In this document: in pieces, positions 24,214 through 33,261 of the stretch
Numbering within the stretch: position 1 is the first letter of the stretch
Layout: the number at the start of each line of letters is the position of its first letter
Assembly (NCBI GenBank): GCA_039177555.1
Contig: JBCDFV010000020.1
Location: 10,101 to 74,100 of the forward strand
DNA: 64,000 nt
Source of the DNA: JANQGH01 sp039177555
GTDB lineage: Bacteria > Pseudomonadota > Alphaproteobacteria > DSM-16000 > Inquilinaceae
Direction: 5' to 3'
Program-made: the position numbers and the translations under genes
Notes under the pieces: generated by a model
Database searches by the model: none
Told to the model about the DNA's origin: nothing
The model's input: the letters and a program-made list of their open reading frames with translations, nothing else

Positions 24214-24539
24214 GTCTCGTCGAGATAGCCGCCGAGCCGTTCCAGCCGGTTCTCCCAGAACGCGCGATACTGTCCGGCCCAATCATGAATGTCGCGCAGC
24301 GCGGCGGGCTGCGCCCGATAGATGCGATAGCGTCCCTGTTTGCGCCTTGTCACCAGGCCTGCCTCGGCCAGGATGTGCAAATGCTGCGACACCGCCTGAA
24401 ACGACATGTCGAAGTGCACAACCAGCTCTTGGACCGGCCGCTCGCCCGCCGCCAGAAGATCCAGCAGCTTGCGGCGGTTGGCGTCGGCGACGGCGTGGAA
24501 GATGTCGACCTTGGGGGCCGAGGCGCGATCGACTTGCAT
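24210..24539 (-). CDS. ArsR-family winged-helix transcriptional regulator
   Basis: This 109-residue protein (a GTG 18 nt earlier is an alternative start) has the ArsR fold: VDIFHAVADANRRKLLDLLAAGE, then the recognition region FDMSFQAVSQHLHILAEAGLVTRRKQGR, which lacks the classical ELCVCDL metal box of ArsR/SmtB. It is therefore probably not a heavy-metal sensor but of the type that pairs with SRPBCC proteins. It lies 50 nt after one SRPBCC gene and overlaps another by ATGA. The likely target is the promoter at 25102-25131. Confidence 0.88.
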   Translation of the reverse strand: MQVDRASAPKVDIFHAVADANRRKLLDLLAAGERPVQELVVHFDMSFQAVSQHLHILAEAGLVTRRKQGRYRIYRAQPAALRDIHDWAGQYRAFWENRLERLGGYLDET

Positions 24540-24588
24540 GCCCAAGCTTATAGCCACGCCGTGCCGCCGCCAACAGCGTGGCTAGGGG

Positions 24589-25068
24589 TTAGCTGGCCTC
24601 GGCTGACGCCTTGGCTTGAAAGGGGCGGCCTATGCCTTGTTCCAGAAATCTTGGCAGGCTGGCCTTCATGAAATGGTTCCAGCCGTCATTGCAGATCTGA
24701 TAGCAGGCGAGGTCGGGCGTCAGCCCCTCGTGCCGGAAATGCAAGTCGGTGCCGCCGTCGGCGTTGGCCGTCAGCGCAAAGACGATGTCGGTGCCGACCC
24801 ATTCGGTATTGTCGGCCATGATGTCCGACAAATGGTTGTGCTGCTCCAGCACATGCCAGCGCACTGCACGGCCCCGATCCAGCGCATCGATGCGCATGAC
24901 GTCGACCATGGTGCCGAAGCGAAAGACGGCCTTGTCCCCAACCTTGTCGCCAAGCTCGCAATCTTGCGTCCACCAGCCCTTCACGCCGCGCTCGGTCGTA
25001 AGCGCCTCGTAGACCTTCTCTGGCGGCGCCTTCAAGGCCACCTTCAACTCAAAGCTTTTGCTCAACAT
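24589..25068 (-). CDS. SRPBCC/AHSA1-domain protein
   Basis: The ATG at 25068 gives 159 residues with the AHSA1-like first strand (SFELKVALKAPPEKVYEALTTERGVKGWWTQDCE) and a hydrophobic cavity pattern. An earlier ATG at 25131 is inside the promoter and was rejected. It is the first gene of a three-gene operon (this protein, ArsR, second SRPBCC) under a strong promoter. Function unknown beyond ligand binding or stress adaptation; a paralogue lies two genes downstream. Confidence 0.82.
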   Translation of the reverse strand: MLSKSFELKVALKAPPEKVYEALTTERGVKGWWTQDCELGDKVGDKAVFRFGTMVDVMRIDALDRGRAVRWHVLEQHNHLSDIMADNTEWVGTDIVFALTANADGGTDLHFRHEGLTPDLACYQICNDGWNHFMKASLPRFLEQGIGRPFQAKASAEAS

Positions 25069-25101
25069 AGGCTGTGCTCCCTTTCGTTCATGAGTGCCGA
25101 G

Positions 25102-25131
25102 ATCATATTCAAGCGAATGATTGAATGTCAA
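25102..25131 (-). promoter_or_regulatory. Sigma-70-type promoter with embedded operator for the SRPBCC-arsR operon
   Basis: Read on the minus strand it is TTGACA, 18 bp, TATGAT, a near-consensus promoter. The spacer and -10 edge contain ATTCAA (25107-25112) and TTGAAT (25121-25126), a perfect inverted repeat with an 8-bp centre. Such placement suits repression, most likely by the ArsR of the same operon. Transcription would start about 25 bp before the ATG at 25068. Confidence 0.7.
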
Positions 25132-25181
25132 TCCGGTGTTAGACTGACCGCGTTTGGCGGGGTGATTGGGGAGGGCATGAG

Positions 25182-25790
25182 ATGGCCGAACGGGTTGAAA
25201 ACATGTCGGATGCGGCCGTACGGAAGGCCACGGGCCGCGATTGGGCAGGCTGGCGCGCGCATCTCGACGGCGCTGGCGCGCGGGACTGGTCGCACAAGCA
25301 GATCGTCGCGCATCTGAGCAAGACCGAGAACCTGTCCGGCTGGTGGCAACAGATGGTCACCGTCGGCTACGAAAAGATGCATGGTCGGCGTATCGTCGGT
25401 CAGACGGCCGACGCCGGCTTTCAAGTCGGCGTTCAGCGCACCCTGCCGCTGGGGCTCGACGCGGCGTGGCGCATGATTGCGTCGCCCGAGGGCGTTCGCG
25501 CTTGGCTCGGCGACATCGGGGACACCCGCCTGGAACCCGGCATCCGGTATCGCACCGGCGACGGCATCAAGGGCGAAATCCGCGTCGTCAAGCCGAACGA
25601 CCGCGTGCGCTTGACCTGGCAGCCGGCGGGGGCCGCGCCGTCGACCTTGCAAGTTGCGGTCACGTCCGCTGGGGAAGGCAAGACCGCCGTGCGGTTTCAT
25701 CACGAACGGTTGGCGTCTGGCGACGAACGCGAAACCCTGCGCCAGCGCTGGCAGGGTGTCTTGGCCGCGTGGCAGGCTGCTTTGGCGTGA
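25182..25790 (+). CDS. Two-domain protein: DUF4287-like N-terminus and SRPBCC C-terminus
   Basis: This 202-residue protein starts at ATG 25182 with a GGGGAGGG-type ribosome site before it. Residues 8-70 (MSDAAVRKATGRDWAGWRAHLDG) are of the DUF4287 kind, small helical domains often joined to SRPBCC domains. From about residue 78 an AHSA1-like domain follows (LPLGLDAAWRMIASPEGVRAWLGDIGD). It is divergent from the SRPBCC-arsR operon; the operator at 25102-25131 may influence both. Function not known. Confidence 0.85.
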   Translation: MAERVENMSDAAVRKATGRDWAGWRAHLDGAGARDWSHKQIVAHLSKTENLSGWWQQMVTVGYEKMHGRRIVGQTADAGFQVGVQRTLPLGLDAAWRMIASPEGVRAWLGDIGDTRLEPGIRYRTGDGIKGEIRVVKPNDRVRLTWQPAGAAPSTLQVAVTSAGEGKTAVRFHHERLASGDERETLRQRWQGVLAAWQAALA

Positions 25791-25983
25791 CCCGGCAAGG
25801 CGGGTGATCGGGCACCAGCGTGTCGGCGCTCTGGCCGGGTGGGGCCGACGGCATCTGGTTGGGCGCGCGCCGATTTCTCGATTCTGCTAGACTATTTCGC
25901 GTTGATTCGGGGTAGCCGTCGCTACACAGCAGACGAAAACCGGTTGATTTACCAGCAGTTTGACGATCGAGAGGCAAACGACC

Positions 25984-26556
25984 ATGAGCGAAAATCGTGA
26001 CCTGAACCCGTTGCCCGATTCCGCGGAAGAGCTGCTCGGCAAGCTGAGCAAGAACAAGACAACCGTGCTGTGGACAGGCATTGCCATGGCCGTGATCGGC
26101 TTCTTGGCGGTCGCCTTTCCGATCGTCGCCACCTTGTCGGTCGAACTGCTTGTCGGCTGGCTGTTCATCTTTGCCGGCATCATCGGGTTCGTCGGTGCCT
26201 TTTCCTATCACGGCACCGGGCCGTTTTTCGGCGCCCTGCTTCTGTCGTTGCTCAAGCTGGTCGCCGGCGTTTTTCTGCTGATCAATCCGGCCGCCGGCGT
26301 GGTCGCGCTGACCCTCGTCGTCGCTGTCCTGTTCATGGTCGAGGGCGCCATGCAGCTTGCCTTCGCCTTTGAGCTGAAGTCGGGCGATGGCCGCGGCTGG
26401 ATGATCTTTTCGGCCATCGTCGCCATCCTGGCCGGCATTCTGATCGCGGCGAACCTGCCGGGCGCGTCGGTCTTCATCCTGGGCCTGCTTGTCGGCGTGA
26501 ACTTCCTGTGCACCGGCATCGCCATGATCATGCTGTCGCGTAGAGACGCGAGTTAG
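25984..26556 (+). CDS. HdeD/DUF308 family membrane protein
   Basis: The ATG at 25984 gives 190 residues with six membrane segments (TM1 TVLWTGIAMAVIGFLAVAF near residues 27-45). The repeated short helices with Gly-rich turns (GWLFIFAGIIGFVGAF) are those of HdeD-like DUF308 proteins, which are linked to acid resistance in enterics. A 193-bp gap before it holds no recognisable gene. Exact role here unknown. Confidence 0.85.
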   Translation: MSENRDLNPLPDSAEELLGKLSKNKTTVLWTGIAMAVIGFLAVAFPIVATLSVELLVGWLFIFAGIIGFVGAFSYHGTGPFFGALLLSLLKLVAGVFLLINPAAGVVALTLVVAVLFMVEGAMQLAFAFELKSGDGRGWMIFSAIVAILAGILIAANLPGASVFILGLLVGVNFLCTGIAMIMLSRRDAS

Positions 26557-26672
26557 GCGGACGCGACGGGGTGTTGGCGTCGTAAAATCCTTCTCGCGTG
26601 ACGGTCGGTCTGGGGTAGAGTCCGGGCTGTCGGCCGCACCCGCCGCACCCCCGATCAGCAGGAGCCTTTGGC

Positions 26673-28367
26673 ATGCCCGTTGATGTCGGTCCCCTTCGTC
26701 ACCCGCTGCCGCTTGTCTTCATGCGGTATGGGCTTGTGGCCGGCATCGCGCTGCTGACGCTGCTGGTCGTCATTCTGTCGGTCTGGTGGCCTGGCTGGCT
26801 GTGGCTGCTGATCGTCCTCGTGCCGCTGCTGGCCATCGGCGCCTTCGACCGCAACCAGAGCCGCCACAGCCTGCGTCGCAACTTTCCCCTTTTCGCCCGG
26901 TTCCGCTGGCTGTTTGAGGATCTGGGTCCGTTCATGCGGCAATACATCGTCGAGGACGATCTGTCCGGCAAGCCTTACAGCCGCATGCAGCGGGCCCTTA
27001 TCTACGCCAGGGCGAAGGGCGACGAGGATGCCCACCCCTTCGGCACCGAACTCGACGTCTATTCCGGCCAGTACGAACTGATCGTCCACTCCGTCGCGCC
27101 GAAGGACAAGAACACCGAGCCGTTCCGGGTCGATGTCGGCGGGCCGCAATGTGCAAAACCCTATTCGGCCTCGATCCTGAACATCTCGGCGATGAGTTTC
27201 GGTGCGCTTGGCGGCAACGCCATCCAGGCCCTCAACCTGGGCGCCAAGCGCGGCAACTTCTTTCACGACACGGGCGAGGGCTCGATCAGTCCCTACCACC
27301 GCAAGCATGGCGGCGATCTGGTGTGGGAAATCGGCTCCGGCTATTTCGGTTGCCGCCAAAAGGACGGATCGTTCGATCCGGGCGTATTCGCCGAGCAGGC
27401 AAGCGCCGATCAGGTCAAGATGACCGAAATCAAGCTCAGCCAGGGCGCGAAGCCGGGCCATGGCGGGGTGCTGCCGGGCGCGAAGGTAACGCCGGAGATC
27501 GCGGCCACACGGCACGTGCCCGCGGGCAAGGACTGCGTTTCGCCCGCCTATCACACGGCGTTCTCCACGCCGCGCGAGATGGTCGAGTTTGCCGCGAACA
27601 TGCGCGAATGGTCAGGCGGCAAGCCGGTGGGCATCAAGCTTTGCGTCGGCCACGCGCACGAGGTCTTCGCGATCATGAAGGCGATGCTGGACAGCGGCAT
27701 CCTGCTCGATTTCGTGGTCGTCGACGGTGCCGAGGGCGGTACCGGCGCGGCGCCGCAGGAGTTCTCAAACAGCATCGGCATGCCGCTGCGCGAGGGGCTG
27801 ATCCTGGTCCGCAACGCGCTCGTCGGCACCGGCCTTGCCGGCAAGGTCCGGCTTGCCGCCAGCGGCAAGGTGACAAGCGCGTTCTCGCTCGCGGCCAATT
27901 ACGCCGTGGGCGCGGATTGGTGCAATGCCGCGCGCGCCTTCATGTTTTCGCTGGGCTGCGTGCAGTCGCTGAAATGCCACACCGGCCGCTGCCCAACCGG
28001 CGTGACGACCCAGGATCCGACCCTGCAGCGCGGGCTGGTGATCGAACAAAAGGCCGACCGGGTCTGGCGGTTCCATGACAACACGCTCGCCACCTTGGCC
28101 GAGATGGTTGCCGCCGCAGGCTTGCACCATCCAAGCGAGTTCGAGCCCTATCATCTGCATCATCGGACCAACACGGTCGAGATCCGCACCATCGACCGGC
28201 TGTTCCCCTATTTGCGGGAAAACGAGCTGATCGACGATCCCGACGGCTCACCCTATGCCACCTGGTGGCGCGCGGCCGATCCGGACAGTTTCGCGCCGCA
28301 AACCAACATCGCGGGCGACCGGCTGGCGGTCTATGCCGAAGCCAGGGCCCGGGGCCAGAGGTTGTAG
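26673..28367 (+). CDS. Membrane-anchored FMN glutamate-synthase-like protein
   Basis: This 564-residue protein has one or two membrane segments at residues 14-48 (YGLVAGIALLTLLVVILSVW) and then a GltB-type FMN barrel: MSFGALGGNAIQAL, LVWEIGSGYFGC, VKMTEIKLSQGAKPGHGG, FVVVDGAEGGTGAAP, then Cys429, Cys435 and Cys440 in a C-x5-C-x4-C arrangement that matches the 3Fe-4S ligands of glutamate synthase. It lacks the glutaminase domain. This family of stand-alone FMN glutamate-synthase-related proteins is widespread and poorly characterised. It is followed 2 nt later by an AI-2E family transporter gene, so the two are co-expressed. Confidence 0.85.
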   Translation: MPVDVGPLRHPLPLVFMRYGLVAGIALLTLLVVILSVWWPGWLWLLIVLVPLLAIGAFDRNQSRHSLRRNFPLFARFRWLFEDLGPFMRQYIVEDDLSGKPYSRMQRALIYARAKGDEDAHPFGTELDVYSGQYELIVHSVAPKDKNTEPFRVDVGGPQCAKPYSASILNISAMSFGALGGNAIQALNLGAKRGNFFHDTGEGSISPYHRKHGGDLVWEIGSGYFGCRQKDGSFDPGVFAEQASADQVKMTEIKLSQGAKPGHGGVLPGAKVTPEIAATRHVPAGKDCVSPAYHTAFSTPREMVEFAANMREWSGGKPVGIKLCVGHAHEVFAIMKAMLDSGILLDFVVVDGAEGGTGAAPQEFSNSIGMPLREGLILVRNALVGTGLAGKVRLAASGKVTSAFSLAANYAVGADWCNAARAFMFSLGCVQSLKCHTGRCPTGVTTQDPTLQRGLVIEQKADRVWRFHDNTLATLAEMVAAAGLHHPSEFEPYHLHHRTNTVEIRTIDRLFPYLRENELIDDPDGSPYATWWRAADPDSFAPQTNIAGDRLAVYAEARARGQRL

Positions 28368-28369
28368 CG

Positions 28370-29494
28370 ATGGCGCAACTGGATCGAAACACCCCGGCGA
28401 GGCGGCGGCTGACCACGCAAATCGTGTTCGGTGCCGGCAGCTATCGGGTCATCGTGATCGGCACGATCGCGCTGGCCGTGCTGATCGTCGGGCGCGACTT
28501 CCTGATCCCGCTCGCCATCGCGATCCTGATCTGGATTCTGCTGGGTGCGCTGATCGACCGGCTGGCCCGGCTTCACGTCGGCCCCGTGAAGATGCCGCGC
28601 TGGCTGGCAACCACCATCGGCGTCATTCTGATCCTGTGTGGAGTGTTCGTGGTCGGCGAGATCATCGCCGAACAGGCCGCCGCGGTCAGCAACGCCGTTC
28701 CGCGCTATCAGGAGCGGCTGCAAAACCTGTTCACCGAAATCCTGGCCTGGCTTGGCGACGACATGGCCGCAAGCGCCCGTGACGCCCTGAATCAGGTCGA
28801 CCTGTTCTCGACCATCACGTCGGCGGCCGGGTCTGTCGGCAACATGCTGCTCAGCGTCGGCCTGGTTGGGCTCTACGTCATGTTCCTCATGATCGATCAG
28901 GGCAGCCTGCCGAAGAAGTTCCTGGCCCTGTTCCCCGAACCGGAAGAGGCGCGCGACGTCACCCAGGTGATGGCCGCAATGTCCGCCAGCGTTCGCCGCT
29001 ACATGTGGGTGAAGACGCTGACCAGCCTGATGACCGGTCTTGCCAGCTACACGGTGCTCAGGCTTGTGGGGGTCGACTTCGCCGAAACGCTGGCGCTGAT
29101 CATCTTCCTCTTGAACTACATCCCCAACATCGGCTCGATCTTGGGCATTGTGTTCCCGGCGATGATCGCGCTTGTCCAGTTCGAGACGCTGGCGCCGTTC
29201 CTGATTGCCACGCCCATCCTGATCGCCATTCAGGTGATCATCGGCAACCTGGTCGAACCGATGCTGATGGGCCGGTCCCTGAACCTCAGTTCGTTCGTGA
29301 TCATTCTGGCGCTGGTGTTCTGGGGCGTGATCTGGGGCATCCCCGGCATGTTCCTTAGCGTCCCCATCACCGTGGTTGCGCTGATCGTCTGCTCGCACAT
29401 CAGGGGCGCGCGCTGGATCGCCATCCTCTTGTCGAAGGACGGCCAGATCGATTTCGATGACGATACCGAGGTTGAGGCGTCACGCGCCGATTAG
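28370..29494 (+). CDS. AI-2E family (PerM-like) membrane transporter
   Basis: The ATG at 28370, 2 nt after the upstream stop, gives 374 residues with about eight membrane segments. Motifs typical of the family are present: the long amphipathic soluble part around residues 100-200 (ALNQVDLFSTITSAAGSVGNMLLSV), VRRYMWVKTLTSLMTGLASY, and the C-terminal NYIPNIGSILGIVFPA, plus VIIGNLVEPMLMGRSLNLSSFVI. This is the TqsA/PerM superfamily, proposed to export small molecules; substrates here are unknown. The end overlaps ligA tail-to-tail by 15 bp. Confidence 0.88.
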   Translation: MAQLDRNTPARRRLTTQIVFGAGSYRVIVIGTIALAVLIVGRDFLIPLAIAILIWILLGALIDRLARLHVGPVKMPRWLATTIGVILILCGVFVVGEIIAEQAAAVSNAVPRYQERLQNLFTEILAWLGDDMAASARDALNQVDLFSTITSAAGSVGNMLLSVGLVGLYVMFLMIDQGSLPKKFLALFPEPEEARDVTQVMAAMSASVRRYMWVKTLTSLMTGLASYTVLRLVGVDFAETLALIIFLLNYIPNIGSILGIVFPAMIALVQFETLAPFLIATPILIAIQVIIGNLVEPMLMGRSLNLSSFVIILALVFWGVIWGIPGMFLSVPITVVALIVCSHIRGARWIAILLSKDGQIDFDDDTEVEASRAD

Positions 29495-31588
29495 CGCCAG
29501 CCATTCATCCTCTGTCAGCGTGGTCAGGCCCAACTCCTGGGCCTTCTTCGCCTTCGATCCGGCATCGGCACCGACAATGACATAGTCGGTTTTCTTCGAG
29601 ACCGATCCGGCAACCTTGGCGCCGAGGCTTTCCGCCCGTGCCTTGGCCTCCGACCGCGTCATCTGTTCCAGGCTGCCGGTAAAGACCACGGTCTTGCCGC
29701 TGATCTCGCTGTCACCGGTGTCCGTGCCGACGAAGGGCTCGACCGTGATCTGGTTGGCCAGATCGCGCAGGATCTCCCGGTTGTGCGGCTCGGCGAAGAA
29801 GCCGAGCAGATCGTCGGCGACCGATGGCCCGATCTGGTCGATGTCGATCAGGCTGGCATACTCCTCGCTCTCGCGATCCTGCGCCGCGTCCATCGCCGCG
29901 CCCAGGGCGTCCAGCGTGCCATAGGTCCGGGCCAGCAGCCGGGCCGTCGCCTCGCCGACCTGGCGGATGCCCAGCGCGTAGATGAACCGGTCCAGCCCGA
30001 TCGTGCGTCGCGCCTCGATGGCCGCGAACAGGTTCGCCACCGACGTCTCGCCCCAGCCCTTGCGCCCGCTCAGCGGCTCATCGGCCGCCTCGTCGGTCTG
30101 GGCCAGACGGAAGATGTCGCCGGGCGAGGCGATCATCTTCTGATCGAAGAAGTATTTGATCTGCTTGTAGCCAAGTCCCTCGATGTCGAAGGCGTCGCGG
30201 CTGACAAAATGGCGCAGCCGTTCGACCGCCTGGGCCGGGCAGATCAGGCCGCCGGTGCACCGCGTCACCGCCTCGCCGACTTCGCGGATCGCCAGGCTGC
30301 CGCATTCAGGGCAGTGATCCGGGAAGACGAAGGGCGTGCTGTCGGCCGGGCGCTGGTCCAGCACCACGGAGACGACTTGCGGGATGACATCGCCGGCGCG
30401 CTGGATCACGACCGTATCGCCCTCGCGGATGTCCTTGCGGGCGATTTCATCTTGGTTATGCAAGGTGGCGCGCGCCACCACCACACCGCCGACGGTGATC
30501 GGCTCAAGATTGGCGACCGGCGTCAGGGCGCCGGTACGGCCGACCTGGATGGTGATCTTTTCCAGCCTGGTCTGGGCCTGCTCGGCGGGAAACTTGTGTG
30601 CAATCGCCCAGCGCGGGTGCCGGCTGACCGCGCCCAGCCGATCCTGCCAGTCGATCCGGTCAACCTTGTAGACGACGCCGTCGATATCGAAGGGTAGGTC
30701 GACCCTGGTTTCTGCGATCGTTCGGTAGTGGGTCAGCATCTCCTGCGCCGACTGGCATAGACGGGCCGGTTCGTTGGTCTGAAAGCCCCAGCGCCGCAGC
30801 TTGTCCCGAAACTCCGCCATGGTCGCCGCAATCGGTTCGCTGACCTCACCCCAGGCATAGGCGAAGAACTTCAGATTGCGTTCGGCCGTGATGGTCGGGT
30901 CAAGCTGGCGCAGGCTTCCGGCCGCGGTATTACGCGGGTTGATGTAAAGCGGCAGCCCGGCTTTCTCGCGGTCCGCGTTCAATGCGGCGAAGTCGCTGTG
31001 CAGCATGTACACCTCGCCGCGCACCTCCAGGACCGACGGTGCTTCCGCGGCAAGCTGCTCCGGCACGTCCTTCAACGTCCGGATGTTGGCCGTCACGTCC
31101 TCGCCCTCGCGCCCATCGCCCCGGGTCGCGGCCTGAGTGAGGCGGCCATTCTCGTAGCGCAGCGAGCACGACAACCCGTCGATTTTCGGTTCGGCCATAA
31201 AGGCGATCTTCTTTTCGGGATCGTCCCGTAACTCCTTGATGAAGGATCGCACGCTGGCGACGAAATCCTCGACATCCTGGTCGTCGAAGGCGTTGGCGAG
31301 CGACAGCATCGGCACAGCGTGCTGGACCTTGCCAAAACCGCTGGACGGAGCCACGCCGACCCGCTCCGACGGGCTGTCGGCGCGCTTCAGGGCCGGGAAC
31401 AGCTCTTCAATCGCCTGGTTGCGCAGGCGCAGCGCATCGTACTCCGCGTCCGACACTGTCGGCGCGTCGTGCTGATAGTAGGCCTCGTCATGGCCGGCGA
31501 TCTCGGCGGCGAGCGCCGCCAACTCCGCCTCGGCCTCCGCCTTGGTCAGGCTTTCGGCCGGCTTGTCGCGCAGCGTCTGGTCGGTCAT
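29480..31588 (-). CDS. ligA: NAD-dependent DNA ligase
   Basis: This 702-residue protein has all LigA parts: an Ia NAD-binding region (YYQHDAPTVSDAEYDALR), the adenylation motif EPKIDG with nucleophile Lys135, an OB domain (RVEL-like TGALTPVANLEPITVGGVVV), a four-Cys zinc finger (CPECGSL and CTGGLICPAQ), helix-hairpin-helix repeats, and a C-terminal BRCT domain (about residues 620-702, GKTVVFTGSLEQMTRSEAKA). It seals nicks in replication and repair. It overlaps recN by ATGA and is the last gene of the lpxC-bamD-recN-ligA block. Confidence 0.98.
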   Translation of the reverse strand: MTDQTLRDKPAESLTKAEAEAELAALAAEIAGHDEAYYQHDAPTVSDAEYDALRLRNQAIEELFPALKRADSPSERVGVAPSSGFGKVQHAVPMLSLANAFDDQDVEDFVASVRSFIKELRDDPEKKIAFMAEPKIDGLSCSLRYENGRLTQAATRGDGREGEDVTANIRTLKDVPEQLAAEAPSVLEVRGEVYMLHSDFAALNADREKAGLPLYINPRNTAAGSLRQLDPTITAERNLKFFAYAWGEVSEPIAATMAEFRDKLRRWGFQTNEPARLCQSAQEMLTHYRTIAETRVDLPFDIDGVVYKVDRIDWQDRLGAVSRHPRWAIAHKFPAEQAQTRLEKITIQVGRTGALTPVANLEPITVGGVVVARATLHNQDEIARKDIREGDTVVIQRAGDVIPQVVSVVLDQRPADSTPFVFPDHCPECGSLAIREVGEAVTRCTGGLICPAQAVERLRHFVSRDAFDIEGLGYKQIKYFFDQKMIASPGDIFRLAQTDEAADEPLSGRKGWGETSVANLFAAIEARRTIGLDRFIYALGIRQVGEATARLLARTYGTLDALGAAMDAAQDRESEEYASLIDIDQIGPSVADDLLGFFAEPHNREILRDLANQITVEPFVGTDTGDSEISGKTVVFTGSLEQMTRSEAKARAESLGAKVAGSVSKKTDYVIVGADAGSKAKKAQELGLTTLTEDEWLALIGA

Positions 31589-33249
31589 CGCGACTCGGCT
31601 GCCACCAGCTCGTCGGCCACCGCGCGGGCCTGGTCGGTGATCCGGGCGCCCGACAGCATGCGCGCGATTTCCTCCCGCCGCTCATCCGCGTCCAGAAGGG
31701 TGACCCGCGTGGTCGTGGCCGCACCCGCGCTCGACTTCTCGACCTTCAGATGGCAATCGGCCCGCGCCGCGACCTGCGGGCTGTGCGTCACGACCAGCAC
31801 CTGTGAGCGCTCGCCAAGCCGGGCCAGCCGTTCGCCGACCGCTGCCGCCACCGCGCCCGACACCCCGTTATCGACCTCGTCGAAGATCAGGGTGGGCACC
31901 CCACCGTCCGCGCTCAACACCACCTTCAGCGCCAGCATGAAGCGCGCCAGTTCGCCGCCCGACGCGATCTTGTTCAGCGGGCCGGGACCGGCACCGGGGT
32001 TGGTGGCCACTATGAAGCGAACCTGGTCCTGGCCCGTCGGGCCCCAGTCGGCTTCATCAAGCGGCTCGACCCTGGTTTCGAACCTGGCCTTTTCCAGCTT
32101 CAATGGCGGTAGCTCAGCCGCAATGGCCTCGTCGAGGGCTGCGGCGGCCGCTTTTCGTCGTTGGCTGACCTTGCCGGCCGTACTGCGATAGGCCGCTGCC
32201 GCGATTTCGACCGCGCGGCCAAGCTGTTCCAGCCGTGCGCCTTGATCGTCGATCATGGCCAGGCGTTCTGCGAACTCCGTTCGCAGGCGCGGCAGATCGG
32301 CCACCTCGACACTGTGTTTGCGGGCGGTGGCGCGCAGGGCGAACAGGCGCTCTTCCAGGCTTTCGAGGTTCGTCTGATCCAACCCCTGATCGCTGCCGAG
32401 CCCGCGCAGGTCCGACAAGGCCTCCTCGATCTCCGAGGCGGCTCGGCTCAGCGCCGCCAGCGGCTCGTCCAACCGGTTTCCCGCCTTGTCGGCCAACCGT
32501 TCCAGAGCCCGCCGGGCGCTCGCGAGGGCGGAACCCGCCCCCCGATCGCCGTCCAGCGCCTCGACCGCGGCATCCAACGCCTCGATCAGCTGCTCGCGAT
32601 GCATCAGGATCGTGCGTTGTTCCGCAAGATGATCTTCCTCGTCGGCTTGTGGATCCAGCTGATCCAGCTCATCCAGCGCGTGGCGGAGGAAGGCCTCTTC
32701 CGACCGGGCGCGGTCGACCTCCGCTTTCGCCTCATCAAGCGCGGTTTCGGCGGTGCGCCTTTGCTGCCATTTGGCGTCCAGGTCTGACGTATCGATGCCG
32801 CCGAAGCGGTCGAGCAGGGCAAGATGCGTGCCCGGGTTCAGCAGTCCCTGCGTGTCGAACTGCCCGTGCACCTCGACCAGCGTCTCGCCCAGATGTCGGG
32901 CCAGACTCACACTCGCCGGCTGGTCGTTCACGAAGGCGCGGCTGCGGCCATCGACACCGACCGTGCGGCGCAGGATCAATTGGTCTTCCACCGGCAGCCC
33001 GCGATCACGCAGGACCTCACGTGCGGGATGGTCGGCGGCAAGGTCGAAACATGCCGTCACGCTCGCTTGCCCGGCTCCCTTGCGGACGAGCCGTGCGTCG
33101 CTGCGGCCCCCGACGGCCAGCCCAAGCGCATCCAGCAAGATCGACTTGCCCGCGCCCGTCTCGCCGGTCAGCGCGCCAAGCCCCGGTTCGATGGTGAGAT
33201 CCAGCTGTTCGATCAAGACAACGTCGCGGATCGATAGCGCGACCAGCAT
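31585..33249 (-). CDS. recN: DNA repair protein RecN (SMC-like ATPase)
   Basis: This 554-residue protein has Walker A GETGAGKS (residues 29-36), two long coiled-coil regions with heptad-like sequence (about 150-370), and C-terminal ASGGELARFMLAL with Walker B LIFDEVDNGVSG followed by VVTHSPQVAARAD. This is the RecN order: ATPase head split by coiled coils, used in double-strand break repair. Its start gives a strong hydrophobic strand (MLVALSIRDVVLIEQLDL). It overlaps ligA by ATGA and follows bamD by 12 nt. Confidence 0.97.
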   Translation of the reverse strand: MLVALSIRDVVLIEQLDLTIEPGLGALTGETGAGKSILLDALGLAVGGRSDARLVRKGAGQASVTACFDLAADHPAREVLRDRGLPVEDQLILRRTVGVDGRSRAFVNDQPASVSLARHLGETLVEVHGQFDTQGLLNPGTHLALLDRFGGIDTSDLDAKWQQRRTAETALDEAKAEVDRARSEEAFLRHALDELDQLDPQADEEDHLAEQRTILMHREQLIEALDAAVEALDGDRGAGSALASARRALERLADKAGNRLDEPLAALSRAASEIEEALSDLRGLGSDQGLDQTNLESLEERLFALRATARKHSVEVADLPRLRTEFAERLAMIDDQGARLEQLGRAVEIAAAAYRSTAGKVSQRRKAAAAALDEAIAAELPPLKLEKARFETRVEPLDEADWGPTGQDQVRFIVATNPGAGPGPLNKIASGGELARFMLALKVVLSADGGVPTLIFDEVDNGVSGAVAAAVGERLARLGERSQVLVVTHSPQVAARADCHLKVEKSSAGAATTTRVTLLDADERREEIARMLSGARITDQARAVADELVAAESR

Positions 33250-33261
33250 GGCGGTGTCCGG

